Assembly (NCBI GenBank): GCA_036507005.1
Contig: DASXQT010000055.1
Coordinates: 1 to 64,000, forward strand
DNA length: 64,000 nucleotides
Reading direction: 5' to 3'
Source of the DNA: WS-2 sp036507005
Lineage (GTDB): Bacteria > Eisenbacteria > RBG-16-71-46
The position numbers and the translations under genes are program-made. Shown one piece after another: positions 33,342-43,424 of this stretch. The notes under the pieces were generated by a model. That model was not told the DNA's origin and did no database searches. It saw nothing but the letters and a program-made list of their open reading frames with translations. Position 1 is the first letter of the stretch, and every line of letters begins with the position of its first letter.

Positions 33342-35291
33342 ATGGGAACCTCCGCCGCGCCCGCCCTTGCCGACCGGGCCGCAGGGCTCGCCCGGGCCGC
33401 GCTCTCCCGGCCGCGCTCGCCGTTCCGCGCCCTGCCCGCGCGGCTCCTGGTCGTGGACACCGCCCGCCAGCGGCTGGCGCTGGTCGAGGGCGGCCGCTCG
33501 GTCGCCGAGTACCCGGTCTCGACCGCGGCGGCCGGGATCGGAGGGGAGTCGGGCTCCTACAAGACCCCGCCCGGCTGGCATCGGATCCACGCCGCGATCG
33601 GCGCGGGGAAGCCCGCGGGCGCGGTGTTCGTGAGCCGCGCGGCGACCGGCGAGGTGTGGCGCGGCGAGGCGCGCGAGGACGACCTCATCCTCACGCGCGT
33701 GCTCACCCTCGACGGGCTCGAGGAGGGCGTGAACCGCGGGTCGGGGCGCGACTCGCTCGAGCGCTACATCTACCTCCACGGCACCAACCACGAGGACGCG
33801 CTGGGGCGGCCCGCCTCTCACGGCTGCGTGCGGCTCTCGAACACCGGCGTGATCGAGCTGTTCGAGCGGGTGCGGGAAGGCGATCCGGTCTTGATCCTCG
33901 AGGGCGGAGAGAGCCCGCTCCCCGATCCGCTCGGCCCCGGGCGCTTCCACTTCGCGGGGCTCGGCGGCAGCGGGATGAGCGCGCTCGCCCAGTTCCAGGC
34001 CATGCTCGGCGGGAGCGTGAGCGGCAGCGACCGCGCCTTCGACCGCGGGGAGCGCGCGGAGGAGCGCGAGGCGCTCGAGCGGCTCGGGATCGCGATCCAC
34101 CCCCAGGACGGCAGCGGCGTCGGCGCCGACTGCGCGGCGCTCGTGGTCTCGACCGCGATCGAGGAGCAGGTGCCGGACTTCGCAGCCGCGAAGGCGCGCG
34201 GGATCGCGATCGTCCACCGCTCCGAGCTGCTCGCGCACTTCGTGGCCACGCGGCGCACGCTGGCGGTGAGCGGCACCAGCGGCAAGTCCACCGTGGTCGC
34301 GATGGCGTTCGAGATCCTGCGCGGCGCGGGCCGCGACCCCTCTGTGATCACCGGCGGCGAGCTGGTCTCGCTCACCCGCCAGGGGCGGGTCGGGAACGCC
34401 TGGGCCGGCGGATCGGACCTGCTGGTGGTCGAGGCCGACGAGAGCGACGGGTCGCTGGTGCGCTACTCGCCCGCAGTCGGCGTGGTGCTCAACCTGCAGC
34501 GCGACCACAAGGAGGAGAGCGAGGTCGAGCGGATGTTCGAGACCTTCCGCGCGCGCGTGCGCGAGCGCCTGGTGGTGGGGGAGGACGAGAACCTGGCGGG
34601 GCTCGCCGCGGGGGCTTCGATCTTCGGCTTCTCGCCGCGCGCCACGGTGCGCGGCGAGGTGGTGGAGCTCTCCCCGACCGGCAGCCGCTTCACGGTTGGC
34701 GGCGTGGGCTTCACGCTCGCGGCTCCGGGCTGGCACAACGTCCAGAACGCGGTGGCCGCGATCGCCGCGTGCGAGGCGCTCGGCGTGCCGATCGCCGAGA
34801 TGGCCGCGCCGCTCGCCGGATTCCAGGGCGTGGCGCGGCGCTTCGAGTCGATCGGCGTGGCGCGCGGGGTCGAGGTGGTGGACGACTTCGCCCACAACCC
34901 CGCCAAGATCCGGGCGGCGATCGCGACCGCGCGCGCGCGCGCGCAGCGCGTGCTCGCGGTCTACCAGCCCCACGGGTACGCGCCCACCCGCTTCCTGCGC
35001 CGCGATTTCGTGGAGACCTTCGCCGAGATGCTGCGTCCCGAGGACCGGTTGTGGATGCTCGAGGTCTACTACGCCGGGGGCACCGCGCGGCGCGACTTCT
35101 CGGCGGCCGACATCGTGGGCGACATCGTGGCGCGCGGCGCAGCGGCGGAGTTCGCCGGGTCGCGGCCGTGGCTGGTTCGCAGGCTCGCGGCCGAAGCGCG
35201 CGGGGGCGACCTGGTGCTCGTGATGGGCGCGCGCGATCCGTCGCTGACCGATCTGGCGCGCGAGGTGCTCGGGGCGATCGCGGCCGGGTGA
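33342..35291 (+). CDS. fusion protein: YkuD L,D-transpeptidase-fold domain + Mpl/MurC-type Mur ligase
   Basis: 649 residues from the ATG at 33342 (in-frame GTGs at 33324 and 33336 are alternatives). Residues about 34-188 form a YkuD domain, with catalytic motif HGT (His146) and SHGCVRLSN (His160, Cys162). Residues about 200-649 form a complete Mur ligase: Rossmann start FHFAGLGGSGMSALA, ATP loop SGTSGKST (310-317), VVEADESDGSL, DHKEESE, WHNVQNAVAAIAA, VVDDFAHNPAKI and YQPHGYAPTRF. The DFAHNP motif and overall order fit Mpl (UDP-MurNAc:tripeptide ligase) or MurC. No signal peptide or membrane helix is visible, so both halves should be cytoplasmic. A cytoplasmic YkuD domain points to L,D-carboxypeptidase action on recycled tetrapeptides, giving the tripeptide that Mpl uses. 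This role is inferred. Confidence 0.9.
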   Translation: MGTSAAPALADRAAGLARAALSRPRSPFRALPARLLVVDTARQRLALVEGGRSVAEYPVSTAAAGIGGESGSYKTPPGWHRIHAAIGAGKPAGAVFVSRAATGEVWRGEAREDDLILTRVLTLDGLEEGVNRGSGRDSLERYIYLHGTNHEDALGRPASHGCVRLSNTGVIELFERVREGDPVLILEGGESPLPDPLGPGRFHFAGLGGSGMSALAQFQAMLGGSVSGSDRAFDRGERAEEREALERLGIAIHPQDGSGVGADCAALVVSTAIEEQVPDFAAAKARGIAIVHRSELLAHFVATRRTLAVSGTSGKSTVVAMAFEILRGAGRDPSVITGGELVSLTRQGRVGNAWAGGSDLLVVEADESDGSLVRYSPAVGVVLNLQRDHKEESEVERMFETFRARVRERLVVGEDENLAGLAAGASIFGFSPRATVRGEVVELSPTGSRFTVGGVGFTLAAPGWHNVQNAVAAIAACEALGVPIAEMAAPLAGFQGVARRFESIGVARGVEVVDDFAHNPAKIRAAIATARARAQRVLAVYQPHGYAPTRFLRRDFVETFAEMLRPEDRLWMLEVYYAGGTARRDFSAADIVGDIVARGAAAEFAGSRPWLVRRLAAEARGGDLVLVMGARDPSLTDLAREVLGAIAAG

Positions 35292-35320
35292 GCGGGCGCG
35301 ACGCCGCGCCCTGCGGTGCG

Positions 35321-35347
35321 GGCCGGGGGGGCGCGCTCCCGGCCTTT
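35321..35347 (+). terminator. terminator after the YkuD-Mur ligase gene
   Basis: Stem GGCCGGG (35321-35327) pairs with CCCGGCC (35338-35344), with a 10-base loop, followed by TTT. It lies 30 bases after the stop codon. The rest of the gap to 35507 is less GC-rich (CTTGTTTTTGGAG, GCGAGAATCATGG) and probably contains the promoter of the next gene, but no clear hexamer pair was chosen. Confidence 0.55.
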
Positions 35348-35507
35348 CCGTGCCACGTCAACCCTTTGTAACGGAGCGGTTTGCCGGCTCCGGCCGGGCT
35401 TGTTTTTGGAGTGGATTCCAGGTCGCCCGATTTGCGAGAATCATGGCCTCGCGGCGGGCGGTTGCCCGAGGCCGTGCCGGTCGCCGTGAGCGTGGCCACG
35501 AGGTCCA

Positions 35508-36719
35508 GTGATGCCAGGACGCCTTCCGGTTTCGGCGCTCGGTTCGGCCCTGCTGCTCGTCGCATCGTTCGCGACGGCCGGCCCCGCCGATCCCCCGGCC
35601 TCGCTGTCCGAAGCCGCCGACGTCTCGGGCGCGCGCGTCCGGACCTGCGCGACCCCCGAGCCCACGCCGGAGCAGGCGACAGCTCTCCGCGCCGCGCTGC
35701 TGCGCGCCCGCGAGGAAGGCACCACGGCTTCCGTCGGCGGGACGATCCAGATCGCGTTCCACGTGATCCACGACGGCGATCTGGGCCAGCTCTCCGACGA
35801 TCAGATCCAGGACCAGATCCGGGAGCTCAACCGCAACTTCCTCGGCACCGGCTACCGCTTCTCGCTCGCCTCCGTGGATCGCACCGACAACCAGCGCTGG
35901 TTCAGGCTCCTGCCGGGCACGGGCGACGAGAAGCACATGAAGCAGGCGCTCGCGATCGATCCCGCGCACCGGCTCAACGTCTACACCGCCTCCCTGGGCC
36001 ATGGCCTGCTCGGCTGGGCGTACTTCCCGTTCTCGCTCCCCGAGGACCACTACCTGCACGGCGTCGTGATCCACTACGGGTCGCTTCCGGGTGGACCGAT
36101 CGAGCTCTACGACCTGGGCCGGACGCTGACCCACGAGGCCGGGCACTACCTGGGACTGTTCCACACGTTCCAGGGCGGCTGCGAGGAGCCGGGGGACTAC
36201 GTCGCGGACACCCCGGCCGAGGCCACGCCCAACTTTGAATGCCCCGCGAGCCGGAACACCTGCCCTTCACCGGGGGACGATCCGATCCACAACTACATGG
36301 ACTACAGCCCCGACGCCTGCTACACGGAGTTCACCGGCGGGCAGGACGCGCGGATGGACGCGATCGTGCCCGTGTACCGCCCGAGCCTGCTCGACGCCCC
36401 GCTCGCGTTCGCGCCCAAGGAGGCGCTGCCCGCCGCCCTCACGCCCGCGGTGCCGCGCGAGCTGGCGTTCCGGGGCGCGTGGCCCAACCCGTTCCGCGAG
36501 GAGACGGTGCTCCGCTTCTCGCTGCCGCGCAGCGCGCACGTGCGGCTCCGCATCTACGACGTGAGCGGCCAGCAGGTGGCAAACGTGGTGGACGCCATGA
36601 TGCCGGCCGGAGACCACAGCGCGCCGATGCGCGGGGGGGACCTCCCCACCGGCCTCTACTTCGCCTCCTTGCGGGTGGACGGCCGGATCTTCACCCGGAC
36701 CCTGGTGCACGTTCGCTAG
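35508..36719 (+). CDS. secreted pappalysin-type (M43-like) zinc metalloprotease with C-terminal sorting-like domain
   Basis: 403 residues (GTG at 35508; ATG at 35511 is equally possible). Signal peptide first. The metzincin zinc motif is HEAGHYLGLFH (about His209, His213, His219) and the Met-turn is NYMDYSPD. The strand-edge AFHVIHDGDLGQLSDDQIQDQI is typical of M43 cytophagalysins. Four or more Cys in the catalytic region suggest disulfides. Residues about 320-403 form a FlgD/T9SS-like beta-sandwich (AWPNPFREETVLRFSLP, LRIYDVSGQQV, LPTGLYFASLRVDG). Members digest extracellular proteins. Which secretion route uses the C-terminal domain is not known. Confidence 0.9.
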   Translation: MMPGRLPVSALGSALLLVASFATAGPADPPASLSEAADVSGARVRTCATPEPTPEQATALRAALLRAREEGTTASVGGTIQIAFHVIHDGDLGQLSDDQIQDQIRELNRNFLGTGYRFSLASVDRTDNQRWFRLLPGTGDEKHMKQALAIDPAHRLNVYTASLGHGLLGWAYFPFSLPEDHYLHGVVIHYGSLPGGPIELYDLGRTLTHEAGHYLGLFHTFQGGCEEPGDYVADTPAEATPNFECPASRNTCPSPGDDPIHNYMDYSPDACYTEFTGGQDARMDAIVPVYRPSLLDAPLAFAPKEALPAALTPAVPRELAFRGAWPNPFREETVLRFSLPRSAHVRLRIYDVSGQQVANVVDAMMPAGDHSAPMRGGDLPTGLYFASLRVDGRIFTRTLVHVR

Positions 36720-36743
36720 CCTGCGACATCCCCCCACGGCAGG

Positions 36744-36786
36744 CGCGAACGCGACGCCCCGGACGCCATCGTCCGGGGCGTTCGCG
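36744..36786 (+). terminator. long hairpin after the metalloprotease gene
   Basis: CGCCCCGGACG (36755-36765) pairs perfectly with CGTCCGGGGCG (36770-36780) around the loop CCAT. Outside it, CGCGAA (36744-36749) pairs with TTCGCG (36781-36786) with a 5-base bulge on one side. There is no T-run. It probably stabilises or ends the transcript. Confidence 0.6.
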
Positions 36787-37013
36787 TAGGGGGGGCGTAG
36801 CCGCGTTCCAGGGGGACGCTCTCCGGGACGGGGCGGCCGCCCGTCCCTCCGTAACTCTCCGCCTCACCGCGGGTTGACCGGCGCTGGACGGCGCCGCTCA
36901 AGCCCCTGTCAACAGCCCTGGGCGATCCTCGCCGCCACATCGATGCGACGCGGGCCGCGAGCTTCCAGCCGGAGGCCCGCGCCCGGTCGTGCGACCAGGG
37001 AAGGAGGCACGTC

Positions 37014-37820
37014 ATGAAGCAGCTCTTCACCACGCTGGCGATCACGGCGGCCCTGCTCGGAACACGGGTCGGAGGGGCCGACACCTACCTTGCGACGGTG
37101 CGGGGGTCCTGCACGGGCGGGGACCAGACATCGTTCCAGGCCCTCATCGAGTTCACGCCCACCGGCGGCAACTTCGCCAACGGGACCGGCACGGCGATCG
37201 TGCGCTTCACGCTCGAGAACACGACCGGGCTGATCCCGTTCCAGAGCCCCGCCAAGGGCAACCCGATCCTGACCTCGTTCTACTTCAACGTGCCCCCCGG
37301 CACGCTCGTGCTCTACACCGAGGGCCGGATCCTCGCGGGCTCGACGTTCTACAGCACCGGCACCACGGTGAACGGCATCCCGGTGCCGGCCGGATGCACG
37401 GTGCTGGTCGCCGACCTCATCCGCACCGATTTCTACGAGCTCCAGGGCTCCTCGTCCACGGGGCAGTACGGCATCTTCACGAACTCCCTCCAGACCGCGG
37501 GCGGCGTCGCGGCGGGGCTCGTGGATCCCGAGGTCTTCGCGGCCTGCGTCCCGCAGGGAGACTTTTTTTCGCCGCTCGTGATCGGCGGCCAGGTCCGGTT
37601 CACGCTCACGCTCGGCAACCTCGGCACCACCCTGGACTCGGCGGCCGACTTCCAGCTCCTGTGCTCGCTCGTGTCCGGCATGCGGGACCCCTCCTCCTTC
37701 GCCGGCAAATTCCAGGGCACGGACATCGGCGGGGAGGGGAGTTGCTTCAACGGCACCCCGTGCGGCCCGACCGCGGTGGCGCCCGGGTCCTGGGGCGCGA
37801 TCAAGCTGATCTACCGGTAG
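37014..37820 (+). CDS. secreted protein of unknown function with SWGxIKxxYR C-terminus
   Basis: 268 residues. Signal peptide (about residues 1-22), then a Gly/Thr/Ser-rich, beta-strand-like mature protein with four or more Cys and no recognised domain. It ends exactly in APGSWGAIKLIYR, a signature shared with the next secreted gene. A strong site AAGGAGG lies just before the ATG. Not recognised; the sequence (FTPTGGNFANGTGTAIVRFTLEN) recalls PEP-CTERM-neighbour surface proteins but has no PEP-CTERM anchor. Confidence 0.82.
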   Translation: MKQLFTTLAITAALLGTRVGGADTYLATVRGSCTGGDQTSFQALIEFTPTGGNFANGTGTAIVRFTLENTTGLIPFQSPAKGNPILTSFYFNVPPGTLVLYTEGRILAGSTFYSTGTTVNGIPVPAGCTVLVADLIRTDFYELQGSSSTGQYGIFTNSLQTAGGVAAGLVDPEVFAACVPQGDFFSPLVIGGQVRFTLTLGNLGTTLDSAADFQLLCSLVSGMRDPSSFAGKFQGTDIGGEGSCFNGTPCGPTAVAPGSWGAIKLIYR

Positions 37821-37833
37821 CGCGAGAGGTGTG

Positions 37834-37857
37834 GGGGCTCCCGCGTGCGGGAGCCCC
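37834..37857 (+). terminator. hairpin terminator
   Basis: GGGGCTCCCG (37834-37843) pairs perfectly with CGGGAGCCCC (37848-37857) around CGTG, 13 bases after the stop codon. It is followed by GATTCTCACTT rather than a T-run. Confidence 0.65.
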
Positions 37858-38046
37858 GATTCTCACTTGGCGTTGGCGGCGGGAAGCACGGGCTTCACGC
37901 CCGGGCCCGCGCGTCGCCGCGGGCCCCGTCGCCGAGCTTCAGCCGCGAGCGGAACGCCTGCATTCCGGCCCGCGTGCGCTTCTGCCGCCCTGGATTGCTG
38001 CATCGCGGCGGCCGTGCGAGGATCCCCCCGTCGGACTGGATCGACG

Positions 38047-38784
38047 ATGAGACTGCCATTCGTCAGCTCGCTGCTTCTCGCTGCGACCGCAGGCGCCGCC
38101 TCCTCGGCGGGGCTGGACTTGGGCTGGCTGGATTGCGCAGGGCTGGGCGCTGGTGCTCGCAACTGGGCGTTCGCCTGCGGCACGAACGTCGGCGTCAACA
38201 CCCTCGTGGGCAGCTTCGTGGCGCCCGCCGGGTTGGACTATGTCAACGGATTCGAGGCCCGCGTCGACCTGTATACCGAGGGCTCGACGCTCTCGCCGTG
38301 GTGGGATATCGGCGATGCGCCCCACTGCCGGCCGAAGACCTCATGTGCTTTCTCCGCCGTCTTCACGGCCGGGCCGTTCAGCTGCTTCGACTACTTCGAG
38401 GGCACGGCGCTGGGCGCCGGTTTCTACATCCCCTTCTACGGAGGGCCGAACCGGGCCCAGATCCGGATGGGATTCACCAAGGTCCTGGGATTTGGCCCGA
38501 TCTCCGAGGGCCTTGAGACCTACCTGTTCAAGGTCACGATCAGCAACGCCTCGACCGTGGGACTGGGTTCGTGCCCGCGCTGTCTGGATGACGCGTGCAT
38601 CGCGTTCACCTATGCCCTGGTCACCAACGACCAGGGCCTGGGAGGAACGGATGCGACGCTCACCGCTCCGGCCCATAATGCCTACGTCACCTGGCAGGGA
38701 GGGGAGGCGACTGAATGTCCGGTGGTCGACCCCGTTTCTGCGAGGCGGCCCTCGTGGGGCTCGATCAAGAGCCTGTACCGGTGA
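38047..38784 (+). CDS. secreted protein of unknown function with SWGxIKxxYR C-terminus (second member)
   Basis: 245 residues from the ATG at 38047, the start that gives a clean signal peptide (MRLPFVSSLLLAATAGAASSA). The mature part has about ten Cys, including CGTNVGVNTL, CRPKTSCAF and CPRCLDDAC, so an extracellular disulfide-bonded fold is likely. It ends in RRPSWGSIKSLYR. Outside the end it is not obviously similar to the preceding gene. Function unknown. Confidence 0.82.
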   Translation: MRLPFVSSLLLAATAGAASSAGLDLGWLDCAGLGAGARNWAFACGTNVGVNTLVGSFVAPAGLDYVNGFEARVDLYTEGSTLSPWWDIGDAPHCRPKTSCAFSAVFTAGPFSCFDYFEGTALGAGFYIPFYGGPNRAQIRMGFTKVLGFGPISEGLETYLFKVTISNASTVGLGSCPRCLDDACIAFTYALVTNDQGLGGTDATLTAPAHNAYVTWQGGEATECPVVDPVSARRPSWGSIKSLYR

Positions 38785-38821
38785 GCCCGAGGTCCCGGGC
38801 GGCGACTCCCGCGCCCGAGCT

Positions 38822-40075
38822 TCAGCCGCGAGCGGGCGCGCCGTAGCGGGCTTCGACGTAGTCGTCGAGCAGGCGCGCGAAGTCGCGGGCGATGCCGTCC
38901 CCGCGCAGCGTGACCTTGAGCTTGCCGTCCACGAACACCGGCGCGACCGGGGTCTCGCCGGTGCCGGGCAGCGAGATCCCGATGTCGGCGTGCCGGCTCT
39001 CGCCCGGCCCGTTCACGACGCAGCCCATCACCGCGACGCGCAACCCCTCGATGCCGGGGTAGCGCCCGCGCCATTCGGCCATGCGGAGCTGGATGTGGCC
39101 GGTGACCTCGGCCGCCAGCTCCTGGAAGAAGGTGCTGGTGGTGCGCCCGCAGCCCGGACACGACGTCACCTGGGGCGTGAAATGGCGGATGCCGAGCGAC
39201 TGGAGGATCTGCTGGCAGAGCCGCACCTCGTCGGCGCGGTCCCCGCCGGGCGCTGGGGTGAGGCTGCAGCGGATGGTGTCGCCGATCCCCTCGAACAACA
39301 GGATCGAGAGCGCGGCGGTGGTTGCGACCATGCCCTTGACGCCGAGTCCCGCCTCGGTGAGCCCGAGGTGGAGCGGGTAGTCGCAGGCGGCGGCGAGCCC
39401 GCGGTAGACCTCGACCAGGTCGCCCACGTCGCTCACCTTGGCGGAGAGCACGATGCCGTCGTGGGGCTGGCCGAAGCGCTCGGCCAGCTCGGCGGAGGCG
39501 AGCGCGCTCACCCGCATCGCCTCGAGCACCACCGCGCGGTCCGGGAGCGGCTCGGCGCGCTTCGCGTTCTCGTTCATGAGGCGGGTGAGGAGCGCGCGGT
39601 CGAGCGAGCCCCAGTTGACGCCGATGCGCACCGGCTTGCCGTTCGCGGCCGCGACCTCGATCATGCGGCGGAAGTTCTCGTCGTGCTGGTCGCCGACGCC
39701 GACGTTCCCGGGGTTGATGCGGTACTTGTCGAGTGCGGCGGCGCACGCCGGGTACTCGGTGAGGAGCAGGTGCCCGTTGTAGTGGAAGTCGCCGACGATC
39801 GGCGCCGCGACCCCGGCGTCCCGCACCCGCCGCACGATCTCGGGCACCGCGGCGGCGGCAGCGCGCGTGTTGACCGTGACGCGCACGATCTCGGAGCCGG
39901 CCTCGGCGAGGAGCGCGACCTGGGCGGCGGTCGCGGCCGCGTCCTCGGTGTCGGTGTTGGTCATGGACTGGACCGCCACCGGATGCGGGCCGCCGACGGG
40001 GACTCCGCCGATCCGGCAGGTGACGCTGCGGCGGCGCGCGTGGCCGCGCGCGTCGGCGAGCTGGACGAGAGGCAC
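38822..40075 (-). CDS. ispG: 4-hydroxy-3-methylbut-2-en-1-yl diphosphate synthase (IspG/GcpE)
   Basis: 417 residues from a GTG at 40075; a TTG at 40111 would add 12 residues. IspG converts MEcPP to HMBPP in the MEP isoprenoid pathway. Seen: VAVQSMTNTDT near the N-terminus, DFHYNGHLLL, YRINPGNVG, IGVNWGSLD, and the [4Fe-4S] cysteines in SCPGCGRT and MGCVVNGPGE. This is the short bacterial form without the plant/Bacteroidetes insert domain. It faces away from the cupredoxin gene. Confidence 0.97.
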   Translation of the reverse strand: MPLVQLADARGHARRRSVTCRIGGVPVGGPHPVAVQSMTNTDTEDAAATAAQVALLAEAGSEIVRVTVNTRAAAAAVPEIVRRVRDAGVAAPIVGDFHYNGHLLLTEYPACAAALDKYRINPGNVGVGDQHDENFRRMIEVAAANGKPVRIGVNWGSLDRALLTRLMNENAKRAEPLPDRAVVLEAMRVSALASAELAERFGQPHDGIVLSAKVSDVGDLVEVYRGLAAACDYPLHLGLTEAGLGVKGMVATTAALSILLFEGIGDTIRCSLTPAPGGDRADEVRLCQQILQSLGIRHFTPQVTSCPGCGRTTSTFFQELAAEVTGHIQLRMAEWRGRYPGIEGLRVAVMGCVVNGPGESRHADIGISLPGTGETPVAPVFVDGKLKVTLRGDGIARDFARLLDDYVEARYGAPARG

Positions 40076-40129
40076 GGGCCGAGAATAGGGGCGGGCTCGA
40101 AAACGCGTCAAACGCGGCCCCGCGGCCGC

Positions 40130-40157
40130 TGGACACGCGCCGGCACTCGGCTACATT
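40130..40157 (+). promoter_or_regulatory. promoter before the cupredoxin gene
   Basis: TGGACA (40130-40135) and TACATT (40152-40157) are spaced 16 bases apart. The predicted transcript starts near 40164, leaving a leader of about 60 bases with GGAAGGAGAG before the ATG at 40226. Confidence 0.55.
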
Positions 40158-40225
40158 CACCCCCCGTCGGCGCCGCCCACGGGCGCGCGGCGCGTTCGTG
40201 ACTGCGGCCGGAAGGAGAGACGCAC

Positions 40226-40624
40226 ATGAAGAGATGGCTCGCCCTGGGGCTCGCGCTGCTCGCCGCCGGATGCACGTCGGGGCTCAAGCGCCCGGTCGAG
40301 GAGATCACGGCGAAGGCGGGCGCGGACGGCGTCCAGCACGTGCGGATCGTCGCCCACAGCTTCTACTTCTCGCCCAACCGCGTGGTGGTGAAGGCCGGGA
40401 CGCCGGTCGAGCTGACCGTCAAGAACGCGGCGTTCGGCGTGCCGCACAACCTCACCTGCTTCGAGAAGGACGCCGGGATCGAGCTGAGCGAGAACCTCGG
40501 CATGTTCCGCGGCCAGAAGCACGTGCGGTTCACCGCCGCCACGCCCGGCGAGTACGAGTTCTACTGCCACGTGGGCTCGCACGCGAAGAAGGGGATGAAG
40601 GGCACGCTGGTCGTCGTGGAGTAA
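40226..40624 (+). CDS. cupredoxin-domain lipoprotein
   Basis: 132 residues. Lipoprotein signal peptide with lipobox LAAGC (Cys16). The rest is one cupredoxin domain: HSFYFSPNRVVVKAGTPVELTVKNA, PHNLTCFE (His74), and C-terminal loop YCHVGSHAKKGMKG giving Cys114, His119 and Met124. This is a full type-1 copper ligand set, and export to the periplasmic face suits an electron carrier or copper-handling role. It may connect with the SURF1 gene 3 kb downstream, but only by inference. Confidence 0.9.
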   Translation: MKRWLALGLALLAAGCTSGLKRPVEEITAKAGADGVQHVRIVAHSFYFSPNRVVVKAGTPVELTVKNAAFGVPHNLTCFEKDAGIELSENLGMFRGQKHVRFTAATPGEYEFYCHVGSHAKKGMKGTLVVVE

Positions 40625-40726
40625 CGGCGGCCCGCGACGGCGGCCGCCGCGCGCGGGCGCAGCGCGCCGGGTCCGACAGCGCGTCCGAGCCGGCGTCGCG
40701 CCGGGCGCGGCGCGGCGCCGCATGCG

Positions 40727-42406
<1,680 letters not shown>

Positions 42407-42523
42407 GGTCGGAGTTCCGGGGACGAGGCTGCGTGCGTGAGCGGCCGGACAGAATGCGCGATCGAGGGCGGGCCGCGCAAGCGCGGCGCCATGAGGGGAA
42501 GGGCGCCGCGATGTGCGGAGGAG

Positions 42524-42832
42524 CTACAGCGCGCGCGTGGCCGGCTGCCGGCCCCGCTTCACCAGCCACCAGATCCCGAGCGCGATCAGCACAAGCGGGA
42601 AGGCGGGCACCAGGAAGAGGAGCATGCCGGCGCCGAACACCAGGAAGCCCACCAGGCCGAGCGCCAGCATGAACGGCACGAGCAGCAGGGCCGCCACGCC
42701 CCGCAACAGGAAGCCGATCAGCTTGAAGGGAATCAGCACGATCGAGAAAACCAGCGAGACCACCGCCCAGATCAGGCCGAGGAACACCAGCGCCGCGAGC
42801 GCGAGCGCTCCCGCCACCGCGAGCTCAGCCAC
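42524..42832 (-). CDS. small integral membrane protein of unknown function
   Basis: 102 residues from a GTG at 42832. Almost all hydrophobic: three or four helices (ELAVAGALALAALVFLGLIWAVVSLVFSIV, GFLLRGVAALLLVPFMLALGLVGFLVFGAGMLLFLVPAFPLVLIALGIWWL) with a basic C-terminus KRGRQPATRAL. No conserved charged residues hint at a reaction. It sits 117 bases from ettA in the same direction. A longer upstream frame is non-coding in character. Confidence 0.65.
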   Translation of the reverse strand: MAELAVAGALALAALVFLGLIWAVVSLVFSIVLIPFKLIGFLLRGVAALLLVPFMLALGLVGFLVFGAGMLLFLVPAFPLVLIALGIWWLVKRGRQPATRAL

Positions 42833-43175
42833 GAGACCGTCCTCCCCAGGTTCGCGTCCGGGGTGCACCCGGCGGGCGGACGCCCGCCGCCGCCACCCTC
42901 GATGGGCGTGATTACGCCACAGACCCCCGGCCGGTTTCAACGGCGCGGCGCCCGCCCGGCGGCGAGACGCCGGCCGCCCCGAGGCGCCGTCGCCGAGACA
43001 CCCGCTGCGCCCGGGGGCGGCCGCCTCACCCGCCGGCGCGCCGCCCGCCGCGCCCCGGGCCGCCGCCCGCCGCGCCCGATCCGCCCGCCGCCGGCGCCCG
43101 GCTCGCCACTTCCGCCGCCGCCTTGCTACATTGGACGCCTCTGCCTGCCGGCGCGCGCGCCACGAGGAGGTCGGA
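42833..43175. other. very GC-rich intergenic region between divergent genes
   Basis: 343 bases without a gene, with GCC/CGG-rich low-complexity runs around 43010-43110. A TACATT hexamer near 43126 resembles other -10-like elements in the window and may start the CDGSH-SURF1 transcript. CACGAGGAGG before 43176 is the ribosome-binding site of the CDGSH gene. Nothing else is evident. Confidence 0.5.
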
Positions 43176-43415
43176 ATGCCGGGCACCCGGATCACGGTGA
43201 TGAACAACGGCTCGCTCCGCGTCGAGGGCGACTTCGAGATCGTGGACCAGGAGGGCCGTCCGTTCGGGCTCGCCGGGCGCACCCGGGTCTCGCTCTGCCG
43301 CTGCGGCCAGTCCGCCAACAAGCCCTTCTGCGACAGCACGCACAAGACCTGCGGCTTCCAGTCGGTGGCGGTGGCGTTCGAGCTGCCGCCGCCCGCCCCC
43401 AAGCCGGGCGCCTGA
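43176..43415 (+). CDS. CDGSH-type iron-sulfur protein
   Basis: 79 residues. The CDGSH zinc-finger-like motif binding a [2Fe-2S] cluster is complete: CRCGQSANKPFCDSTHK supplies three Cys and one His. Such mitoNEET-like proteins take part in iron-sulfur transfer or redox sensing. The protein has no transmembrane helix, so it is cytoplasmic. It lies 9 bases before the SURF1 gene and is likely co-transcribed with it. ATG at 43176 is supported by a GAGGAGG site. Confidence 0.93.
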   Translation: MPGTRITVMNNGSLRVEGDFEIVDQEGRPFGLAGRTRVSLCRCGQSANKPFCDSTHKTCGFQSVAVAFELPPPAPKPGA

Positions 43416-43424
43416 CCTCCGAGC

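Noticed and set aside
34925..34945. CG dinucleotide run as a regulatory or Z-DNA element
   Set aside because: It lies inside the Mur ligase coding frame, encodes Ala-Arg repeats, and is explained by the high GC content.
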